Positions 13,406-14,547 of a stretch of 14,547 nucleotides of DNA are shown here, in pieces. This DNA is from Candidatus Moranbacteria bacterium CG_4_8_14_3_um_filter_34_16 (GTDB lineage Bacteria > Patescibacteriota > Minisyncoccia > Moranbacterales > UBA2206): positions 1 through 14,547 of the forward strand of contig PFHO01000048.1 of the NCBI GenBank assembly GCA_002782345.1, read 5' to 3'. Numbering within the stretch: the stretch's first letter is position 1; every line of letters begins with the position of its first letter. The notes under the pieces were generated by a model that saw only the letters and a list, made by a program, of their open reading frames with translations, made no database searches and was not told the DNA's origin. The position numbers and the translations under genes are program-made.

Positions 13406-14547
13406 ATGTTTAGAAAAATTTTTCATATCAATTCAACAGTTAAATATTTATTGGCGCTCATTCTTATTATAATTATAAGTATTTTTCTTCGTGCCTATCA
13501 TTTTTCCGATTGGTTGAAATTTAATTCCGATCAAGCCAGAGATGCAGGCGTTGTCAGAAATATGATTGAAAATGGCAATATCCCGCTTTTGGGTCCAGTG
13601 GCCGGAGGAACACTTTTTCAACTTGGTCCGGCGTTCTATTATTTTCAATATCTAAGTGCAAAAATTTTTGGGGCAACTCCGGATAAAATGGCTTATCCGG
13701 ATTTGTTTTTCGGTATTTTATCTATACCATTGTTATATCTATTAGCACAACAATATTTTAAAAAAAATATCTCATTGATATTGTCCGCGCTGTATGCGGT
13801 GGCATATTTCACGGTGCAATATTCTCGTTTTGCTTGGAATCCTAACTCAGCACAATTTTTTAGTATGCTGTTTGTTTATTGTGTGCTTAGGCTATACTCT
13901 AGCCGGTCAGATAAAAAATCCAAATGGATTATTCTAACGGGTATTTCTTTGGGAATAAGTATACAACTCCATGCATTGCTTTTATTTGGCATGCTTTTTG
14001 CATCTTTAGTATTGGCAATATATTTATTCAAAAATCAGCGCATTAAATTTTCAGGTATCGCATTGATTGCTTTGATAGTTTTAATTCTAAATAGTACTCA
14101 ATTTGCAAGTGAGATAAAAAATGGCGGGGCTAACTTTTTGGAGTTTAAAAACGCAATAATTGGTAAATCAACTAGACAAAGCGCTCTTTGGAGAAATTCG
14201 CTTTTCGTTTTTTCTTGTCAGGCGCAAGCGAATGTTAAGATTCTTGTGCCGTATGCAGATCAAGAAAGCTGTGATTTTCCCTTGGCGGATAAATATTTTA
14301 AGAGATTAAAAAGAAGGATGAATAATTCGTTTGAATGGCTGAAGCATATCGCTAAAATTATTTCTGTCATCATATTTTCAGGCGGGGGTTATTGGCTATT
14401 ATTTAGAAAAGTTAAAAAAAATAATGAAAAAAGGGAATTTTTCATGATTTTGATTCTGTTTAATTTGTCATTATGGACAGTTTTTGCGCCGTTTGGAGCT
14501 GAACTTAGTCTTAGGTATTTTATTCTTCTCGCTTTTATGCCATTTCT
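13406..14547 (+). CDS. GT-C glycosyltransferase (GT39/PMT_2-like), N-terminal part, cut by window edge
   Basis: The frame is open from the ATG at 13406 to the end of the window (380 codons), so the C-terminus is missing. A membrane segment at about 13-30 is followed by an external loop with FNSDQARDAG (39-48). Asp42 and Asp46 are the likely acidic catalytic residues, and IPLLGPVAGGTLFQLGPAFYYF (59-80) comes after. This DQARD...LLGP...LGPxxYY pattern, and the later SRFAWNPNSAQFF, belong to a GT39-like group distinct from the two paralogues on the other strand. It should act on the outer face of the membrane with a polyprenyl-linked sugar. Several more hydrophobic segments follow before the edge. 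It is read from a consensus promoter and diverges from the GT-C/GtrA operon. No ribosome binding site is evident. Confidence 0.88.
   Translation, partial: MFRKIFHINSTVKYLLALILIIIISIFLRAYHFSDWLKFNSDQARDAGVVRNMIENGNIPLLGPVAGGTLFQLGPAFYYFQYLSAKIFGATPDKMAYPDLFFGILSIPLLYLLAQQYFKKNISLILSALYAVAYFTVQYSRFAWNPNSAQFFSMLFVYCVLRLYSSRSDKKSKWIILTGISLGISIQLHALLLFGMLFASLVLAIYLFKNQRIKFSGIALIALIVLILNSTQFASEIKNGGANFLEFKNAIIGKSTRQSALWRNSLFVFSCQAQANVKILVPYADQESCDFPLADKYFKRLKRRMNNSFEWLKHIAKIISVIIFSGGGYWLLFRKVKKNNEKREFFMILILFNLSLWTVFAPFGAELSLRYFILLAFMPF

Noticed and set aside
1..14547. CRISPR array, tRNA/rRNA genes, transposase or phage genes
   Set aside because: I looked on both strands and saw no regularly spaced repeats, no cloverleaf-like or rRNA sequence, and no transposase or integrase motifs.

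Overview
The window is AT-rich (about one third G+C by eye), tightly packed and uses the standard bacterial code: genes end in TAA, TAG and TGA, and nothing suggests that TGA is read as an amino acid. It looks like a chromosomal surface-polysaccharide / membrane glycosyltransferase locus from an uncultivated bacterium. The style (many GT-C enzymes, a GT2+DUF2304 pair, almost no Shine-Dalgarno sequences, short palindromic intergenic elements) reminds me of the Candidate Phyla Radiation / Patescibacteria. That assignment is inference from memory of gene style; there is no marker gene here to prove it.

Layout. (1) Positions 1-4107, minus strand: a coupled operon read as GT4 glycosyltransferase, GT-C-like multi-membrane protein, then asparagine synthase-type glutamine amidotransferase (cut by the window edge). 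The genes overlap by 26 bp and 1 bp. (2) Positions 4315-5574, plus strand: an AbiE-type (type IV) toxin-antitoxin pair. The toxin's expected first 13 codons lie in a different frame from its body, so it appears to carry a one-base frameshift. (3) Positions 5621-6659, minus strand: a soluble GT2 (DPM1-like) and a small DUF2304 membrane protein. (4) Positions 6764-9111, plus strand: a membrane-anchored GT2 of the GtrB/ArnC type, then UDP-glucose 6-dehydrogenase, separated by a short palindromic repeat element. (5) Positions 9115-13318, minus strand: an operon of two tandem paralogous GT-C (GT39/PMT-like) glycosyltransferases and a GtrA-type flippase. (6) Positions 13406-14547, plus strand: the start of a third, different GT-C enzyme, divergent from the previous operon, with overlapping back-to-back promoters.

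How the genes may work together. Ugd supplies UDP-glucuronate. The two GT2 enzymes probably load sugars from nucleotide donors onto a polyprenyl phosphate on the inner face of the membrane. GtrA probably flips the lipid-linked sugar, and the GT-C enzymes, with acidic catalytic-type loops facing outward, transfer it to an acceptor glycan, lipid or protein. This is the logic of the three-part Gtr (GtrA/GtrB/GtrC) systems, with several alternative GT-C transferases. The GT4 enzyme would build cytoplasmic lipid-linked chains, and the AsnB-like enzyme may amidate a uronic-acid sugar or simply make asparagine. The AbiE cassette is a defence/TA insertion between two glycan operons.
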